DNA of 64,000 nt. Origin: Mangrovibacter yixingensis. Lineage in GTDB: Bacteria; Pseudomonadota; Gammaproteobacteria; Enterobacterales; Enterobacteriaceae. The stretch covers positions 558,001-622,000 of the forward strand of contig NZ_JAIVKM010000001.1 in assembly GCF_020523985.1 (NCBI RefSeq), read 5' to 3'. Positions 30,374 through 40,150 of this stretch are shown here, piece by piece. Both the position numbers and the translations under genes were made by a program. The notes beneath the pieces were generated by a model. The model did not search any database, was not told where the DNA came from, and saw nothing but the letters and a program-made list of their open reading frames with translations. How positions within the stretch are numbered: the stretch's first letter is position 1; each line of letters starts with the position of its first letter.

Positions 30374-30402
30374 GGGGCCAGCATTGCTGGCCCCGCTCTT
30401 GT
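30374..30402 (+). terminator. Terminator-like hairpin after the PTS gene
   Basis: Perfect 9-base stem GGGGCCAGC/GCTGGCCCC with loop ATT, followed by GCTCTTGTTG. The T tract is weak, so some read-through into the regulator is possible. Confidence 0.6.
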
Positions 30403-30528
30403 TGCCTCAAAATTGAAACGGCACGCGAAACCCATTACAGTCGTGTAGCTCTGAATATATCTGTTGGGGTTCAGAGTGCAGGCTAATCTGCCTTTCAGGC
30501 CGTAGATAATTCGGGGAGTAGTTTTTCA

Positions 30529-31533
30529 ATGGTAAAAATGCTGGATGTCGCTAAAGCGGCAGGGGTATCTAAATCTACCGTGTCCCGGGTGCTGAATGGT
30601 AAAGACATCGTCAGTGATGAAATTAAACGCCTGGTGTTTAAAGCTATTGAAGAAACGGGCTACCGGCCTAATTTGCTGGCTCAGCAGCTGGCGACGCAGA
30701 AAACACGCTTAGTGGGTTTTGTGATGACCAATGCTTTGTACAATGGCCCTTACTTCTCAACACTGATTTATGGTGCAGCAACCTGGAGTGAGCAATACGA
30801 GCATCAGCTTATTTTTGCCGATGGTAAGCACTCTGCAGAAGATGAAACAGCAGCTATAGACTACCTGGTACGTATGAAATGCGCAGGTATTATGGTTTAC
30901 CCGCAATACCTCACTGCAGATGAACTTGATGCGATTATCGATACCAGCCCGGTTCCAATTATTGTTCTCAACCGCACATTACCACGCCACCCTGAGTGTG
31001 CTATCAGCGTCCTGCACTATCAGTGTGCCCGAATGATGATGTCCTTTATTCTGGATATGGGGCACCGGGAAATAGCCTGGATAAGTGGGAGAAATGGGTC
31101 TCCTACCAATAAAATGCGCTATCAGGCGTATTTGGATGAGTTATCAGCACAAGGTCTTACACCTGATCCAACACTGGCAGTGGCTGGTGACTGGAGTATG
31201 GAAAGTGGTTATGCCGCTGCCCGGCAACTGATTGAGCAGGAAGTGCCCTTCAGTATGATCCTCGCGGGTAATGATGATATGGCATTAGGTGCTATGAAAG
31301 CGTTACAAGAGGCGGGAATAGCAGTCCCTGGCGATATTTCTGTTGCCGGGTTTGATGACTCACGCATTGGCAGTTTTGTTTCCCCTGCACTAACCACTAT
31401 CAAGATTCCCTTAATTGATATGGTCAAACTGGCTGTTGAACGTTTGTTAGGTATCTCCCCGCATACCAATAAGTCTTGTGTGAGTTTATCCGGTGAATTG
31501 GTCATCCGCGATTCAGTAGAAAAACTCAATTAA
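30529..31533 (+). CDS. LacI-family repressor, AscG-like
   Basis: DNA-binding sugar-responsive regulator of 334 residues. The N-terminal helix-turn-helix and hinge are typical: MLDVAKAAGVSKSTVSRVLNG and GYRPNLLAQQL. A periplasmic-binding-protein-like core follows, with ILAGNDDMALGAMKAL and VAGFDDSRIGSF. The overall wording is closest to AscG (FADGKHSAEDE, SPTNKMR). AscG-type operators in front of the PTS gene make autogenous control of this two-gene cassette likely. An internal ATG at 30538 is an alternative start. Confidence 0.88.
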   Translation: MVKMLDVAKAAGVSKSTVSRVLNGKDIVSDEIKRLVFKAIEETGYRPNLLAQQLATQKTRLVGFVMTNALYNGPYFSTLIYGAATWSEQYEHQLIFADGKHSAEDETAAIDYLVRMKCAGIMVYPQYLTADELDAIIDTSPVPIIVLNRTLPRHPECAISVLHYQCARMMMSFILDMGHREIAWISGRNGSPTNKMRYQAYLDELSAQGLTPDPTLAVAGDWSMESGYAAARQLIEQEVPFSMILAGNDDMALGAMKALQEAGIAVPGDISVAGFDDSRIGSFVSPALTTIKIPLIDMVKLAVERLLGISPHTNKSCVSLSGELVIRDSVEKLN

Positions 31534-31580
31534 CCTGTTTTCCATAAATGCAATTTCCTGCAAATAGCACTGGAACAACA

Positions 31581-31618
31581 GATAAAAAAAAGCCAGGTAT
31601 TAAACCAGGCTTTTTTTT
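31581..31618. terminator. Bidirectional terminator between the LacI-type gene and fur
   Basis: AAAAAAAAGCCAGGT and ACCAGGCTTTTTTTT pair with one internal mismatch, leaving T tracts on both strands. Confidence 0.75.
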
Positions 31619-31653
31619 GGTGTCACATTGCACCGGCTTACAGGTACACCCGA

Positions 31654-32103
31654 TTATTTGTTGTCTTCGTGCGCATTTTCATCGTCACGGCAATCGCCTT
31701 CTGCACAGTGACCATAGAGGTACAGGCTGTGGTTGGTCAGGCGAATTCCATGGCTGGAAGCAATTTCACGCTGGCGAGCTTCAATAGAATCGTCGCTGAA
31801 TTCGATAACTTTACCGCAGTCGAGGCAAATCAGATGGTCATGATGATGTTGCTGCGTCAGTTCGAAAACGGATTTGCCACCTTCGAAATTATGGCGTGTA
31901 ACGATTCCGGCGTCATCAAATTGGTTGAGCACGCGATACACGGTAGCAAGACCAATCTCTTCTCCCATATCAATCAGTCGCTTATATAAATCTTCCGCGC
32001 TGACATGGTGATTGTCCGGCTCCTGCAACACTTCCAGAATTTTTAACCGGGGAAGCGTGACTTTCAGGCCTGCCTTCTTTAATGCGGTGTTGTTGTCAGT
32101 CAT
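31654..32103 (-). CDS. fur: Fur, ferric uptake regulator
   Basis: Fe(II)-dependent repressor of iron acquisition. It is 149 residues. N-terminal winged helix MTDNNTALKKAGLKVTLPR to IGLATVYRVLNQFDDAG; C-terminal dimer and metal domain with HHHDHLICLDCGKVIEF (His cluster and the CxxC zinc site) and a second cysteine pair in GHCAEGDC. Its ATG overlaps the stop of the uof leader ORF, so translation is coupled to uof. Confidence 0.98.
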   Translation of the reverse strand: MTDNNTALKKAGLKVTLPRLKILEVLQEPDNHHVSAEDLYKRLIDMGEEIGLATVYRVLNQFDDAGIVTRHNFEGGKSVFELTQQHHHDHLICLDCGKVIEFSDDSIEARQREIASSHGIRLTNHSLYLYGHCAEGDCRDDENAHEDNK

Positions 32104-32180
32104 GCGGAATATGTCCTGTTGCTTGCAAAATGCCCTTGAATGGGCGTACGACGGAATACGCTAAAGTTAATGCGTCTCAT
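32100..32180 (-). CDS. uof: Uof, upstream leader ORF of fur
   Basis: 26 codons plus stop, starting MRRINFSVFRRTPIQ and ending SA; its TGA overlaps the fur ATG as ATGA. In E. coli the 28-codon uof directly upstream of fur is translated, coupled to fur, and is the point at which the iron-responsive small RNA RyhB lowers Fur synthesis. Position, overlap and length match; AGGGAG lies 13 bases before the ATG. The 209 bases between uof and fldA hold the fur promoter region and the fldA hairpin. Confidence 0.75.
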   Translation of the reverse strand: MRRINFSVFRRTPIQGHFASNRTYSA

Positions 32181-32359
32181 TATATGTTTGACACTCCCTA
32201 AAGAAAACCGCAAGTCTCCAGCAAAATTGAAAATAAATAATCTGATAGCACTGGCAAATTTACCAAAAAAAGCACGCTATCAACTGGATCATTGTACAGC
32301 GCTACTATCAAAAAGTTAAAAAAATGTAGCAATTATTTTTATTGGTTTTACCTATTAAT

Positions 32360-32382
32360 CCGGCGCAATATAATTGCGCCGG
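32360..32382 (-). terminator. Hairpin after fldA
   Basis: Perfect 10-base stem CCGGCGCAAT/ATTGCGCCGG with a 3-base loop, just after the fldA stop. No proper T tract follows, so it may be an RNA-end stabiliser or a weak terminator. Confidence 0.5.
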
Positions 32383-32389
32383 GAAATTA

Positions 32390-32920
32390 TCAGGCATTAA
32401 TTATGCTATCGAGTTGCATTTCTTCCGCAATCTGTTTAACCCACTTTTCAACACGTTCTGCTGTCAGCTCGGGTTGACGGTCTTCATCAATTGCCAGACC
32501 AACAAAGTGTGCATCATCTGCCAGGCCTTTAGACGCTTCAAAGTGATACCCGGCTGTTGGCCAGTGACCAACGATAACCGCACCATGAGGTTCGATAATG
32601 TCGCGAATGGTACCCAGTGCGTCACAAAAATATTCAGCGTAGTCTTCCTGATCACCACAACCGAACAGGGCAACTAATTTACCAGTGAAATCAATTTCTT
32701 CCAGTGTAGGGAAGAAATCATCCCAGTCACACTGTGCTTCACCGTAATACCAGGTAGGGATACCAAGCAGCAGAATATCGAAACCTTCAATATCTTCTTT
32801 GCTGCTTTTAGCTATGTCATGTACTTCAGCAACATCTTTACCAAGCTGTTTTTGAATGATTTTAGCAATGTTTTCAGTGTTGCCGGTGTCGCTGCCGAAA
32901 AAGATGCCTACGATCGCCAT
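32390..32920 (-). CDS. fldA: FldA, flavodoxin I
   Basis: FMN electron carrier for pyruvate formate-lyase activation, IspG/H, methionine synthase and BioB. The ATG at 32920 gives 176 residues, starting [20 protein letters not shown] with the FMN phosphate loop [22 protein letters not shown] and [13 protein letters not shown] are the two FMN-flanking loops. The frame is open upstream, but flavodoxin begins here. Same strand as fur and ybfE. Confidence 0.98.
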   Translation of the reverse strand: MAIVGIFFGSDTGNTENIAKIIQKQLGKDVAEVHDIAKSSKEDIEGFDILLLGIPTWYYGEAQCDWDDFFPTLEEIDFTGKLVALFGCGDQEDYAEYFCDALGTIRDIIEPHGAVIVGHWPTAGYHFEASKGLADDAHFVGLAIDEDRQPELTAERVEKWVKQIAEEMQLDSIINA

Positions 32921-33076
32921 GAGTTTAATAACCTCTTGAAACTTAATGTTATGGTGGCGTGAATTTGTCCACAGATAAGGCAATGATAGCAGAACAGCTT
33001 CCAGTGCGGAAACAGCTATCACCACCGGGTGCACACACTGCTACATGAAAAGGAAAGACGGCCAGAAATGCGTGGA

Positions 33077-33367
33077 TTATATGTGACCAGATTTTGTGTC
33101 ATCTAACAGAGCCATCAACATCTCTTCGATGAGTTCGCTACGGCTCATGTTACGCTCTTGCGCCAGCTCATTCAGCGCATCTACCGCATCTGCATTCAGT
33201 TTTAATTCCACACGCTTAAGCCCACGAACCTTATCGCGTTTAAGCTGGTTGCGTTTGTTGATACGCAGTTGTTCGTGACGTGACAATGGATTTGTTTTTG
33301 GGCGACCCGGACGGCGTTCATCCGCGAACAGATCTATTGTCGTACGGTCCGTTTGTTCTTTTGCCAT
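33077..33367 (-). CDS. ybfE: YbfE, LexA-regulated RHH-type protein
   Basis: 96-residue basic protein beginning MAKEQTDRTTIDLFADERRPG. The C-terminal half, VELKLNADAVDALNELAQERNMSRSELIEEML, has the layout of a ribbon-helix-helix domain, so DNA binding is plausible. E. coli ybfE is listed as a LexA-regulated gene of unknown function. I found no convincing CTGT-N8-ACAG box upstream here. The frame continues upstream; the chosen ATG at 33367 matches the family start. Confidence 0.88.
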   Translation of the reverse strand: MAKEQTDRTTIDLFADERRPGRPKTNPLSRHEQLRINKRNQLKRDKVRGLKRVELKLNADAVDALNELAQERNMSRSELIEEMLMALLDDTKSGHI

Positions 33368-33498
33368 GATTAGAATAGTGAGGAAAACAGGTGGCTGGAG
33401 CAACGTGCTCGGGCGCATTACAGCGCGCCATGATACATCAGGCAACATGACGCGCCAACGCGAAAGCCAATTTTGCCAGCCAGTCGGCGGGTTTTTAA

Positions 33499-34275
33499 TC
33501 AGTTTTCGTCTGAAGGGTTAAGAAAACGGCGAATAGCGCGAATCACTGCCTCGGTTTTTTCCGCATGGACCCAATGCCCGGCCCCCGCAACGACCCAGGC
33601 TTTGGCACAAGGAAATTGAGCCAACAAGGTTTCGCGATATTGTTCTTGAATGTAAGGAGATAACCCGCCGCTGATAAACAACGCAGGATGTGGCCATGGC
33701 GCAACGGTTTCCCACCCGACAATATTGCCATATTGTTCTTTGAGCACCGGAACATTAAAACGCCACTCGCCATTGGCAAAAGATTTTAGCAAAAACTGAA
33801 TAACACCTTCTTCATCGAGAACGTTGCGCATAATTGCCGCGGCATCCTGGCGAGTGTGCGCTCCGGCAGCGGTTACAGCTTCTATGGCGGCAAAGATAGT
33901 GTCATGGCGACGAACGTTATAATCGACAGGTGCAATATCAATCACAACCAGTTTTTCGACCCGGTTGGGAGCCAGTTGGGTAACCGCCATCGCGGTTTTT
34001 CCTCCCATGGAATGACCGATGAAAATCGCATTATTTATATGATATTCATCCAGTGTATCCAGTACATCCTGAGCCATGGCAGGCCATGTCATAATACTAC
34101 TGCGAGCCGACTGCCCATGATTGCGTAAGTCTATTTGCAGCACATCATGGTCCTTAACCAGGTCCCTTGCCAGAACCCCCAGGTTATCCAGCGTACCGAA
34201 TAACCCGTGTATTAACACAACCGGTGGATTGTTCGTCATTTGTTGAGCAGATTGCAGGCGAGCGTGTAATTTCAT
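33499..34275 (-). CDS. ybfF: YbfF, acyl-CoA esterase / alpha-beta hydrolase
   Basis: Cytosolic alpha/beta-hydrolase of 258 residues, reported in E. coli as an esterase on short acyl-CoAs and esters. Start MKLHARLQSAQQ, oxyanion region PPVVLIHGLFGTLDNLG, nucleophile elbow FIGHSMGGKTAM, and a late His in VAGAGHWVHAEKTE. It is divergent from seqA across 185 bases. Confidence 0.94.
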   Translation of the reverse strand: MKLHARLQSAQQMTNNPPVVLIHGLFGTLDNLGVLARDLVKDHDVLQIDLRNHGQSARSSIMTWPAMAQDVLDTLDEYHINNAIFIGHSMGGKTAMAVTQLAPNRVEKLVVIDIAPVDYNVRRHDTIFAAIEAVTAAGAHTRQDAAAIMRNVLDEEGVIQFLLKSFANGEWRFNVPVLKEQYGNIVGWETVAPWPHPALFISGGLSPYIQEQYRETLLAQFPCAKAWVVAGAGHWVHAEKTEAVIRAIRRFLNPSDEN

Positions 34276-34460
34276 AGAAAACTTCTTTTTTTCGCTGTCT
34301 CAGGAATAGGGTATTATGTTGGCCATTCTGCCATCCGGCTGCAAGGGTTACAGTTAATTCTGACTTTTGACACCATCCCGGGTTGATGCTATTCGCCATT
34401 GGGTTTTGATTCTATAATCCCAATGATTTGTATTCAGAAAAGATATGTAACTGGATTAAA

Positions 34461-35012
34461 ATGAAAACGATTGAAGTTGATGACGAGCTGTATCGCTACA
34501 TCGCGAGCCACACACTGCATATTGGTGAAAGCGCGTCAGACATTTTGCGGCGTATGCTGAAACTCTCTTCTGGTCAGCAACCTGTTGCGCTGTCCTCTTC
34601 TGTAGTCTCAACAAGCAGTAGTGTCCCTGTGTCCCACGCTGAAAAAGCGCCTGAAAAACCGAAAGATAAAGTGCGGGCAATGCGTGAGTTACTGCTGTCA
34701 GATGAATATGCGGAGCAAAAGAAAGCGGTTAACCGTTTTATGCTGGTGCTTTCAACGCTCTACTCCCTGGATTCTTCCACATTTGCTCAGGCAACGGAGT
34801 CCTTACATGGGCGCACGCGAGTGTATTTCGCTGTTAATGAGCAAACCTTATTGAAGAATGGTAATCAGACAAAACCTAAGCAAGTTCCCAATACACCTTA
34901 TTGGGTGATCACGAATACCAATACGGGCCGCAAATGCAGCATGGTCGAGCATATTATGCAGTCCATGCAGTTCCCGGCGGAATTAGTTGAAAAGGTTTGC
35001 GGCACCATTTAA
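34461..35012 (+). CDS. seqA: SeqA, negative modulator of replication initiation
   Basis: Binds hemimethylated GATC sites after replication, sequesters oriC and organises new DNA. The ATG at 34461 gives 183 residues. The N-terminal oligomerisation domain is MKTIEVDDELYRYIASHTL, then a Ser/Pro-rich linker, then the DNA-binding domain with LHGRTRVYFAVNEQTL and TPYWVITNTNTGRK. It lies 24 bases before pgm; the two form an operon in E. coli. Confidence 0.97.
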   Translation: MKTIEVDDELYRYIASHTLHIGESASDILRRMLKLSSGQQPVALSSSVVSTSSSVPVSHAEKAPEKPKDKVRAMRELLLSDEYAEQKKAVNRFMLVLSTLYSLDSSTFAQATESLHGRTRVYFAVNEQTLLKNGNQTKPKQVPNTPYWVITNTNTGRKCSMVEHIMQSMQFPAELVEKVCGTI

Positions 35013-35036
35013 CGCTTGTGACAAAAAGGACCAGCA

Positions 35037-36680
35037 ATGGCTAACCATCCTCGAGCAGGGCAACCTGCGCAGCAGAGTGATTTGATTAATATCGCTCAAC
35101 TGACCGCTCAGTATTATGTATTAAAACCTGAGTCAGGTAATTCAGAGCACGCGGTGAAGTTTGGTACGTCAGGCCACCGAGGTAGTGCCGGTCGCCACAG
35201 TTTTAATGAAAGTCATATTCTCGCCATCGCTCAGGCGATAGCAGAAAACCGTGCCCAGAATGGTATTACCGGGCCGTGTTATGTCGGTAAAGATACCCAT
35301 GCGCTTTCTGAACCAGCATTCATTTCTGTTCTGGAAGTGCTGGCAGCCAATGGTGTGGATGTGATTGTGCAGCAGGATAATGGCTTTACGCCGACACCTG
35401 CTGTGTCCAATGCGATTCTGGTTCATAACAAGCAGGGTGGCCCGTTGGCTGATGGCATTGTTATTACGCCATCTCATAACCCGCCAGAGGATGGTGGTAT
35501 CAAATATAACCCACCGAATGGTGGCCCGGCAGACACAGGCGTGACAAAAGTCATCGAAGAGCGTGCCAATGCGTTATTGGCCGCAGGCCTTGCTGGTATT
35601 AAACGTGTGACGCTGGATGAAGCGTTGGCTGGTGGGCATGTTCAGGAAGTTGATCTGGTCCAGGCATATATTGAAGGGCTAGCAGATATCATTGATATGG
35701 CCGCTATTCAGAAAGCAGGCCTGAAACTGGGTGTCGATCCGCTCGGTGGCTCCGGTATCGAATACTGGAAACGTATTGCTGAGCATTACAAGCTGAATCT
35801 GACGCTGGTGAATGATCAGGTTGATCAAACGTTCCGCTTTATGCACCTGGATAAAGACGGCGTGATCCGCATGGACTGTTCTTCTGAATGCGCTATGGCC
35901 GGTCTGCTGGCACTGCGTGACAAGTTTGACCTGGCATTCGCGAATGACCCGGATTATGACCGTCACGGCATTGTTACCCCGGTTGGGTTGATGAATCCGA
36001 ACCATTATCTTGCTGTAGCCATTAATTATTTATTCCAACATCGCCCACAATGGGGCAGCGATGTTGCGGTAGGTAAAACACTGGTTTCTTCTGCCATGAT
36101 TGACCGGGTCGTGGATTCTTTAGGCCGTAAACTGGTGGAAGTACCGGTTGGGTTTAAATGGTTTGTGGATGGCCTGTTTGATGGCAGTTTTGGTTTTGGT
36201 GGGGAAGAGAGCGCCGGGGCATCATTCTTGCGCTTTGATGGTACGCCATGGTCAACCGATAAAGACGGAATCATCATGTGTCTGCTGGCAGCGGAAATTA
36301 CGGCTGTGACCGGTAAAAATCCACAACAGCATTATGATGAGTTGGCTGCACGTTTTGGTGCGCCGAGCTATAACCGCCTGCAGGCGTCTGCCACTTCTGC
36401 GCAGAAAGCTGCCTTGTCCCGCCTGTCTCCGGAAATGGTCAGCGCCAGCACCCTTGCCGGGGATGAGATCACGGCTCGTGTGACGACGGCTCCTGGTAAT
36501 GGTGCGGCAATTGGCGGTTTGAAAGTGATGACCAAAAACGGCTGGTTTGCTGCCCGTCCGTCAGGCACAGAAGACGCTTACAAAATTTATTGCGAAAGTT
36601 TCCTCGGCGCGGACCACCGTAAACAGATAGAAACAGAAGCAGTAGAAATTGTGAGTGCTGTATTGAGCAGTGCTAAATAA
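35037..36680 (+). CDS. pgm: Pgm, phosphoglucomutase
   Basis: Interconverts glucose-1-P and glucose-6-P for glycogen, UDP-glucose and envelope sugars. It is 547 residues. Substrate loop [12 protein letters not shown], phospho-serine loop [13 protein letters not shown] (about Ser146), magnesium loop [11 protein letters not shown], sugar loop [11 protein letters not shown] and the C-terminal phosphate loop [11 protein letters not shown] are intact. E. coli has speF-potE between pgm and kdpE; they are absent here. Confidence 0.98.
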   Translation: MANHPRAGQPAQQSDLINIAQLTAQYYVLKPESGNSEHAVKFGTSGHRGSAGRHSFNESHILAIAQAIAENRAQNGITGPCYVGKDTHALSEPAFISVLEVLAANGVDVIVQQDNGFTPTPAVSNAILVHNKQGGPLADGIVITPSHNPPEDGGIKYNPPNGGPADTGVTKVIEERANALLAAGLAGIKRVTLDEALAGGHVQEVDLVQAYIEGLADIIDMAAIQKAGLKLGVDPLGGSGIEYWKRIAEHYKLNLTLVNDQVDQTFRFMHLDKDGVIRMDCSSECAMAGLLALRDKFDLAFANDPDYDRHGIVTPVGLMNPNHYLAVAINYLFQHRPQWGSDVAVGKTLVSSAMIDRVVDSLGRKLVEVPVGFKWFVDGLFDGSFGFGGEESAGASFLRFDGTPWSTDKDGIIMCLLAAEITAVTGKNPQQHYDELAARFGAPSYNRLQASATSAQKAALSRLSPEMVSASTLAGDEITARVTTAPGNGAAIGGLKVMTKNGWFAARPSGTEDAYKIYCESFLGADHRKQIETEAVEIVSAVLSSAK

Positions 36681-36725
36681 TGCTCTGAGGAAAGCAAAAC
36701 AACCTGTTCTGCTTTCCTGAATGAG

Positions 36726-36757
36726 TAAAAAAGAGCGCCGGTGGCGCTCTTTTTTTA
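36726..36757. terminator. Bidirectional terminator between pgm and kdpE
   Basis: AAAAAAGAGCGCC-GGT-GGCGCTCTTTTTTT has a 7-base GC stem flanked by A and T tracts, serving both convergent genes. Confidence 0.9.
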
Positions 36758-36776
36758 TGGCTGGTGCAGTATTGGG

Positions 36777-37457
36777 TCAATTAAGCATAAAACGGTAACC
36801 AATACCTGTTTCGGTAATCAGGTGGCGTGGGCGGGCAGGGTCAACCTCAAGTTTCTGGCGCAGATGCCCCATATAAATACGCAGGTAGTGGCTGTGTTCG
36901 ACAGCATTTGGCCCCCAAACCTGGTTGAGCAACTGGCGTTGAGTCAGCACTTTGCCATGGTGACGTAGCAGTACAGCTAAAAGGCGAAATTCAATTGGTG
37001 TCAGGTGAATATCTGTGTCATTGCGGCAAATACGCCGGGCCGCAAGGTCGACATGAATATCGCCAAATGTATACAGGCTGTCACTTTCCTCATTGCCTGA
37101 TGTACGGCGCAGAGCCACCCGTAACCGTGCCTGTAGCTCCCCAATGCCAAAGGGTTTACTCAGGTAGTCATCTGCTCCGGCATCCAGTGCGGCGATTTTA
37201 TCCTGCTCATCACTGCGTGCGGAAAGCACAATAATCGGAATCGTACTCCACTGGCGAACATCGCGAATAAAATCCAGCCCGTCACCATCTGGCAGGCCCA
37301 AATCGAGAATAACCAGGTCCGGTTTACGTGTCGCTGTTTCAATTAATCCGCGTTGCAGTGTTTCTGCTTCGAAAATACGTACACTCTCTTCTTCCAGCGC
37401 ATTGCGCAGAAACCGGCGGATTGCCTGTTCGTCTTCGACAACAACTATGGTAGTCAC
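36777..37457 (-). CDS. kdpE: KdpE, response regulator for kdpFABC
   Basis: OmpR-type response regulator of 226 residues. The receiver domain has VVEDEQAIRRF, the phospho-acceptor Asp in LVILDLGLPDGDG and the conserved Lys in DYLSKPFG. The C-terminal winged helix contains LTPIEFRLLAVLLRHHGKVL. It overlaps the kdpD stop by 4 bases, as in E. coli, and acts on the T-rich box upstream of kdpF. Confidence 0.98.
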   Translation of the reverse strand: MTTIVVVEDEQAIRRFLRNALEEESVRIFEAETLQRGLIETATRKPDLVILDLGLPDGDGLDFIRDVRQWSTIPIIVLSARSDEQDKIAALDAGADDYLSKPFGIGELQARLRVALRRTSGNEESDSLYTFGDIHVDLAARRICRNDTDIHLTPIEFRLLAVLLRHHGKVLTQRQLLNQVWGPNAVEHSHYLRIYMGHLRQKLEVDPARPRHLITETGIGYRFMLN

Positions 37458-40144
37458 ATAACCTCGTCAGTTTCATCGAGCCCCGGAGGGGAAAGGTGGG
37501 GCAGGCGGATATGAAAACTCGCACCGCCTTGTGCACGGTTCTCAGCATAGATCTCACCGTCGTGGACATCAATAATGGCCTGGCAAATCGCCAAACCCAG
37601 CCCAACACCGGGAATCGCCGATTCTTTGGTGCCACGGGCAAATTTTTCGAAAATCGTTGCCTCCTGGCCGGGAGGAATACCGGGCCCGGTATCCCAAACT
37701 TCCAGGTCAATGATGGATTCATCACTCTGCACTGTAATTCCAACCTGGGCCTGTTGGCCTGCATATTTAACTGCATTCTCCAGCAGATTAATTAGCACAC
37801 GCTCAAACAGTGTTCCGTCTACATGAATTAGCATCAAAGGGTCGGGCAGGTTAATGTGTATTTCGCGTCCACCTGTTACTGGATCCAGTTGTTGAAGCGC
37901 GCCACCGATCAGTTCTTCAACAGGGATCCAGGCCCGGTGTAAATTAAACCCACCGGATTGGATCCTGGCCATATCCAGCAGGTTATTCACCAGACGAGTG
38001 GTATTGAGCACTTGCTGGCGAATTTCGTTTGCCTGAAGGGCATGTCGTGAGCCTTCAGAAGCCAGGTCAAGCGTTAAAATTTCCGCCTGGCCAAACAGCA
38101 CAGTTAAAGGTGTACGTAAATCATGGGAGAGTGCTGCCAGTAACGTATTACGAATACGTTCCCGCTCACCAGCAACCCGGGCTTGTTCTTCACTGACCAT
38201 TAGATTCAGATGATCTAAAGCTGAGGTAACCAACAGTAATGCTGTTTCGAGCAAGCGTTTTTGTTCGGGGATCATTAGCTGACGCAAATTATCGGGCATG
38301 ATGACCATCAGACCCAGTGTTTTCCCTTGTGTTCGAAGAGGGTGAATCTGCCAGGGGACTCCGGGTAGTGTGTCGGTACCCGCCCCAGCGGGGTGCCCAT
38401 TGTCAAAGCTCCAGCGAGCAATAGCATCATCCCACCACACTGCCGCCTCTTTATCACTTATTGGCCGCAGTTTCCCCTGGTTATCCGGGAGTAATAATTG
38501 TGCATCGGCCTGGAAACTCTGGCGGATAAACTGCTGGCTGGTGAGCGCTATTTCTTGCGTGTTTCGGGTTACCGCAAGAGCGCGGGATATTTCATACAAA
38601 TGGTGGGTACGCTGTTCGCGGTGACGGGCTACTCGTGCCTGGTAACGAACACCAGCGGTTAAGGTGCCAATTAACAGACCAACCGCCATCATGACGGAAA
38701 AAGTGAGCAGGTATTGAACGTCGGATACAGCAAGAGTGCCACGTGGCTCAATGAAAAACAGATCAAAGCAGGCCACATTAATCACGGTGGCAAACACCGA
38801 TGGGCCACGGCCATACAACAAGGCGACCAGCACAACCCCAAACAGGTAGATCATCACCATGTTGGCCGCATCCAGGCCCAGTAACCACTGGCTGGCAAAT
38901 AATGTGATGACAAAACAAAATAAAGCTGCGACAACACATCCCAGTAACTGTACACGCCACTTTTCAAAAAAACGGCGTGTATCAGGCAAGTTGCCCGTTG
39001 GTTCTGGGCGGTCATCCATGGCAACCACAATGAGATCAAGATCAGGCCCATGTTGCGCCAGTTTGTCAGCAAAGGAGCGTGCGGGCCAGTAGCGTTTCCC
39101 CTGACGGCGCCCAGTGATCACTTTGCCCAGATTATGTTCACGGGCATAGCGCACAATGGCATTGACTTCCTGGGGGGCGGAAAGGGTTGCTGTGGTTGCT
39201 CCCAATTCTTGCGCAAGAGTTAATGCAGAAAGTATGGCTCGCCGTCTGGATTCATTCAGCCGGTGTAAGCGCGGCGTTTCAACATAAACGGCATGCCATG
39301 AACATCCCATCCTGGCGGCCATTCTGGCAGCGGTACGTATTAGTTTTTCATTGCCGCTACGGGCACCAATACACAGTAAAATAGCATCACGGGTATGCCA
39401 GACTTTGCCTGGCTGTTGGCGGCCGCGCCAGTCCTGCATCTGCTCATCTACACGGTCGGCAGTGCGCCGTAGTGCCAGTTCCCGTAACGCAATAAGGTTA
39501 CCAGTACGGAAAAAATGCTCGATTGCCCGTTCCGCCTGGCTTGGAATATAGACTTTCCCTTCACGTAAACGCTGGCGCAAATCTTCAGCGGGAAGATCAA
39601 CCAGCACCACATCACTGGCGTTATCAAAGATAGGATCGGGTACCGTTTCTTTTACCTGAATGCCAGTTACTGCACCAACAATGTCGTTCAAGCTTTCCAG
39701 GTGCTGTACATTGAGTGTGGTGAACACATCAATGCCGGCATCCAGTAGCTCCTCGACATCCTGCCAGCGCCGTGGATGGCGGGATCCTGGCACATTGCTG
39801 TGTGCCAGTTCATCAACCAGAATCAGGGCCGGGTGGCGTGCCAGAGCACTATCCAGGTCAAACTCTTCCAGTATCCTCCCCCTGTGCCCATGCCGTCTGG
39901 GGGGGAGAAAAACCAGGCCCTCCGTGAGCCTGGCGGTTTCTTCACGCCCGTGTGTTTCAACCACACCCACAACCACATCCAACCCTTGTTCATATAACCG
40001 GCGTGCTTCCTGCAACATGGCCCAGGTTTTTCCTACACCGGCACAAGCCCCGAAAAAAATACGCAGTTTCCCTCGGGCGGGAAGGTTAACTTGCTCAATT
40101 AAACGGTCCGGGTCAGGGCGGTGCGGCTCTTGGTGCATAGACAT
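37454..40144 (-). CDS. kdpD: KdpD, potassium/turgor sensor histidine kinase
   Basis: Membrane sensor kinase of 896 residues. The N-terminal KdpD domain has Walker A FGACAGVGKTWAML and VVGVVETHGRE. A Usp-like domain (about 250-370) follows, then four helices around 400-500, a GAF-like region, and the kinase: HisKA ALSHDLRTPLTVLFG with the phospho-His, and HATPase motifs NLLENAVKYA, DTGPGIPPG and GVGLGLAICQAI. It controls KdpE phosphorylation and lies 6 bases after kdpC. Confidence 0.98.
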   Translation of the reverse strand: MSMHQEPHRPDPDRLIEQVNLPARGKLRIFFGACAGVGKTWAMLQEARRLYEQGLDVVVGVVETHGREETARLTEGLVFLPPRRHGHRGRILEEFDLDSALARHPALILVDELAHSNVPGSRHPRRWQDVEELLDAGIDVFTTLNVQHLESLNDIVGAVTGIQVKETVPDPIFDNASDVVLVDLPAEDLRQRLREGKVYIPSQAERAIEHFFRTGNLIALRELALRRTADRVDEQMQDWRGRQQPGKVWHTRDAILLCIGARSGNEKLIRTAARMAARMGCSWHAVYVETPRLHRLNESRRRAILSALTLAQELGATTATLSAPQEVNAIVRYAREHNLGKVITGRRQGKRYWPARSFADKLAQHGPDLDLIVVAMDDRPEPTGNLPDTRRFFEKWRVQLLGCVVAALFCFVITLFASQWLLGLDAANMVMIYLFGVVLVALLYGRGPSVFATVINVACFDLFFIEPRGTLAVSDVQYLLTFSVMMAVGLLIGTLTAGVRYQARVARHREQRTHHLYEISRALAVTRNTQEIALTSQQFIRQSFQADAQLLLPDNQGKLRPISDKEAAVWWDDAIARWSFDNGHPAGAGTDTLPGVPWQIHPLRTQGKTLGLMVIMPDNLRQLMIPEQKRLLETALLLVTSALDHLNLMVSEEQARVAGERERIRNTLLAALSHDLRTPLTVLFGQAEILTLDLASEGSRHALQANEIRQQVLNTTRLVNNLLDMARIQSGGFNLHRAWIPVEELIGGALQQLDPVTGGREIHINLPDPLMLIHVDGTLFERVLINLLENAVKYAGQQAQVGITVQSDESIIDLEVWDTGPGIPPGQEATIFEKFARGTKESAIPGVGLGLAICQAIIDVHDGEIYAENRAQGGASFHIRLPHLSPPGLDETDEVM

Positions 40145-40150
40145 TCCTTA

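Noticed and set aside
33368-33420. LexA box before ybfE
   Set aside because: Only one CTGT half-site is visible; the second half reads CTAT, so the site is not supported.
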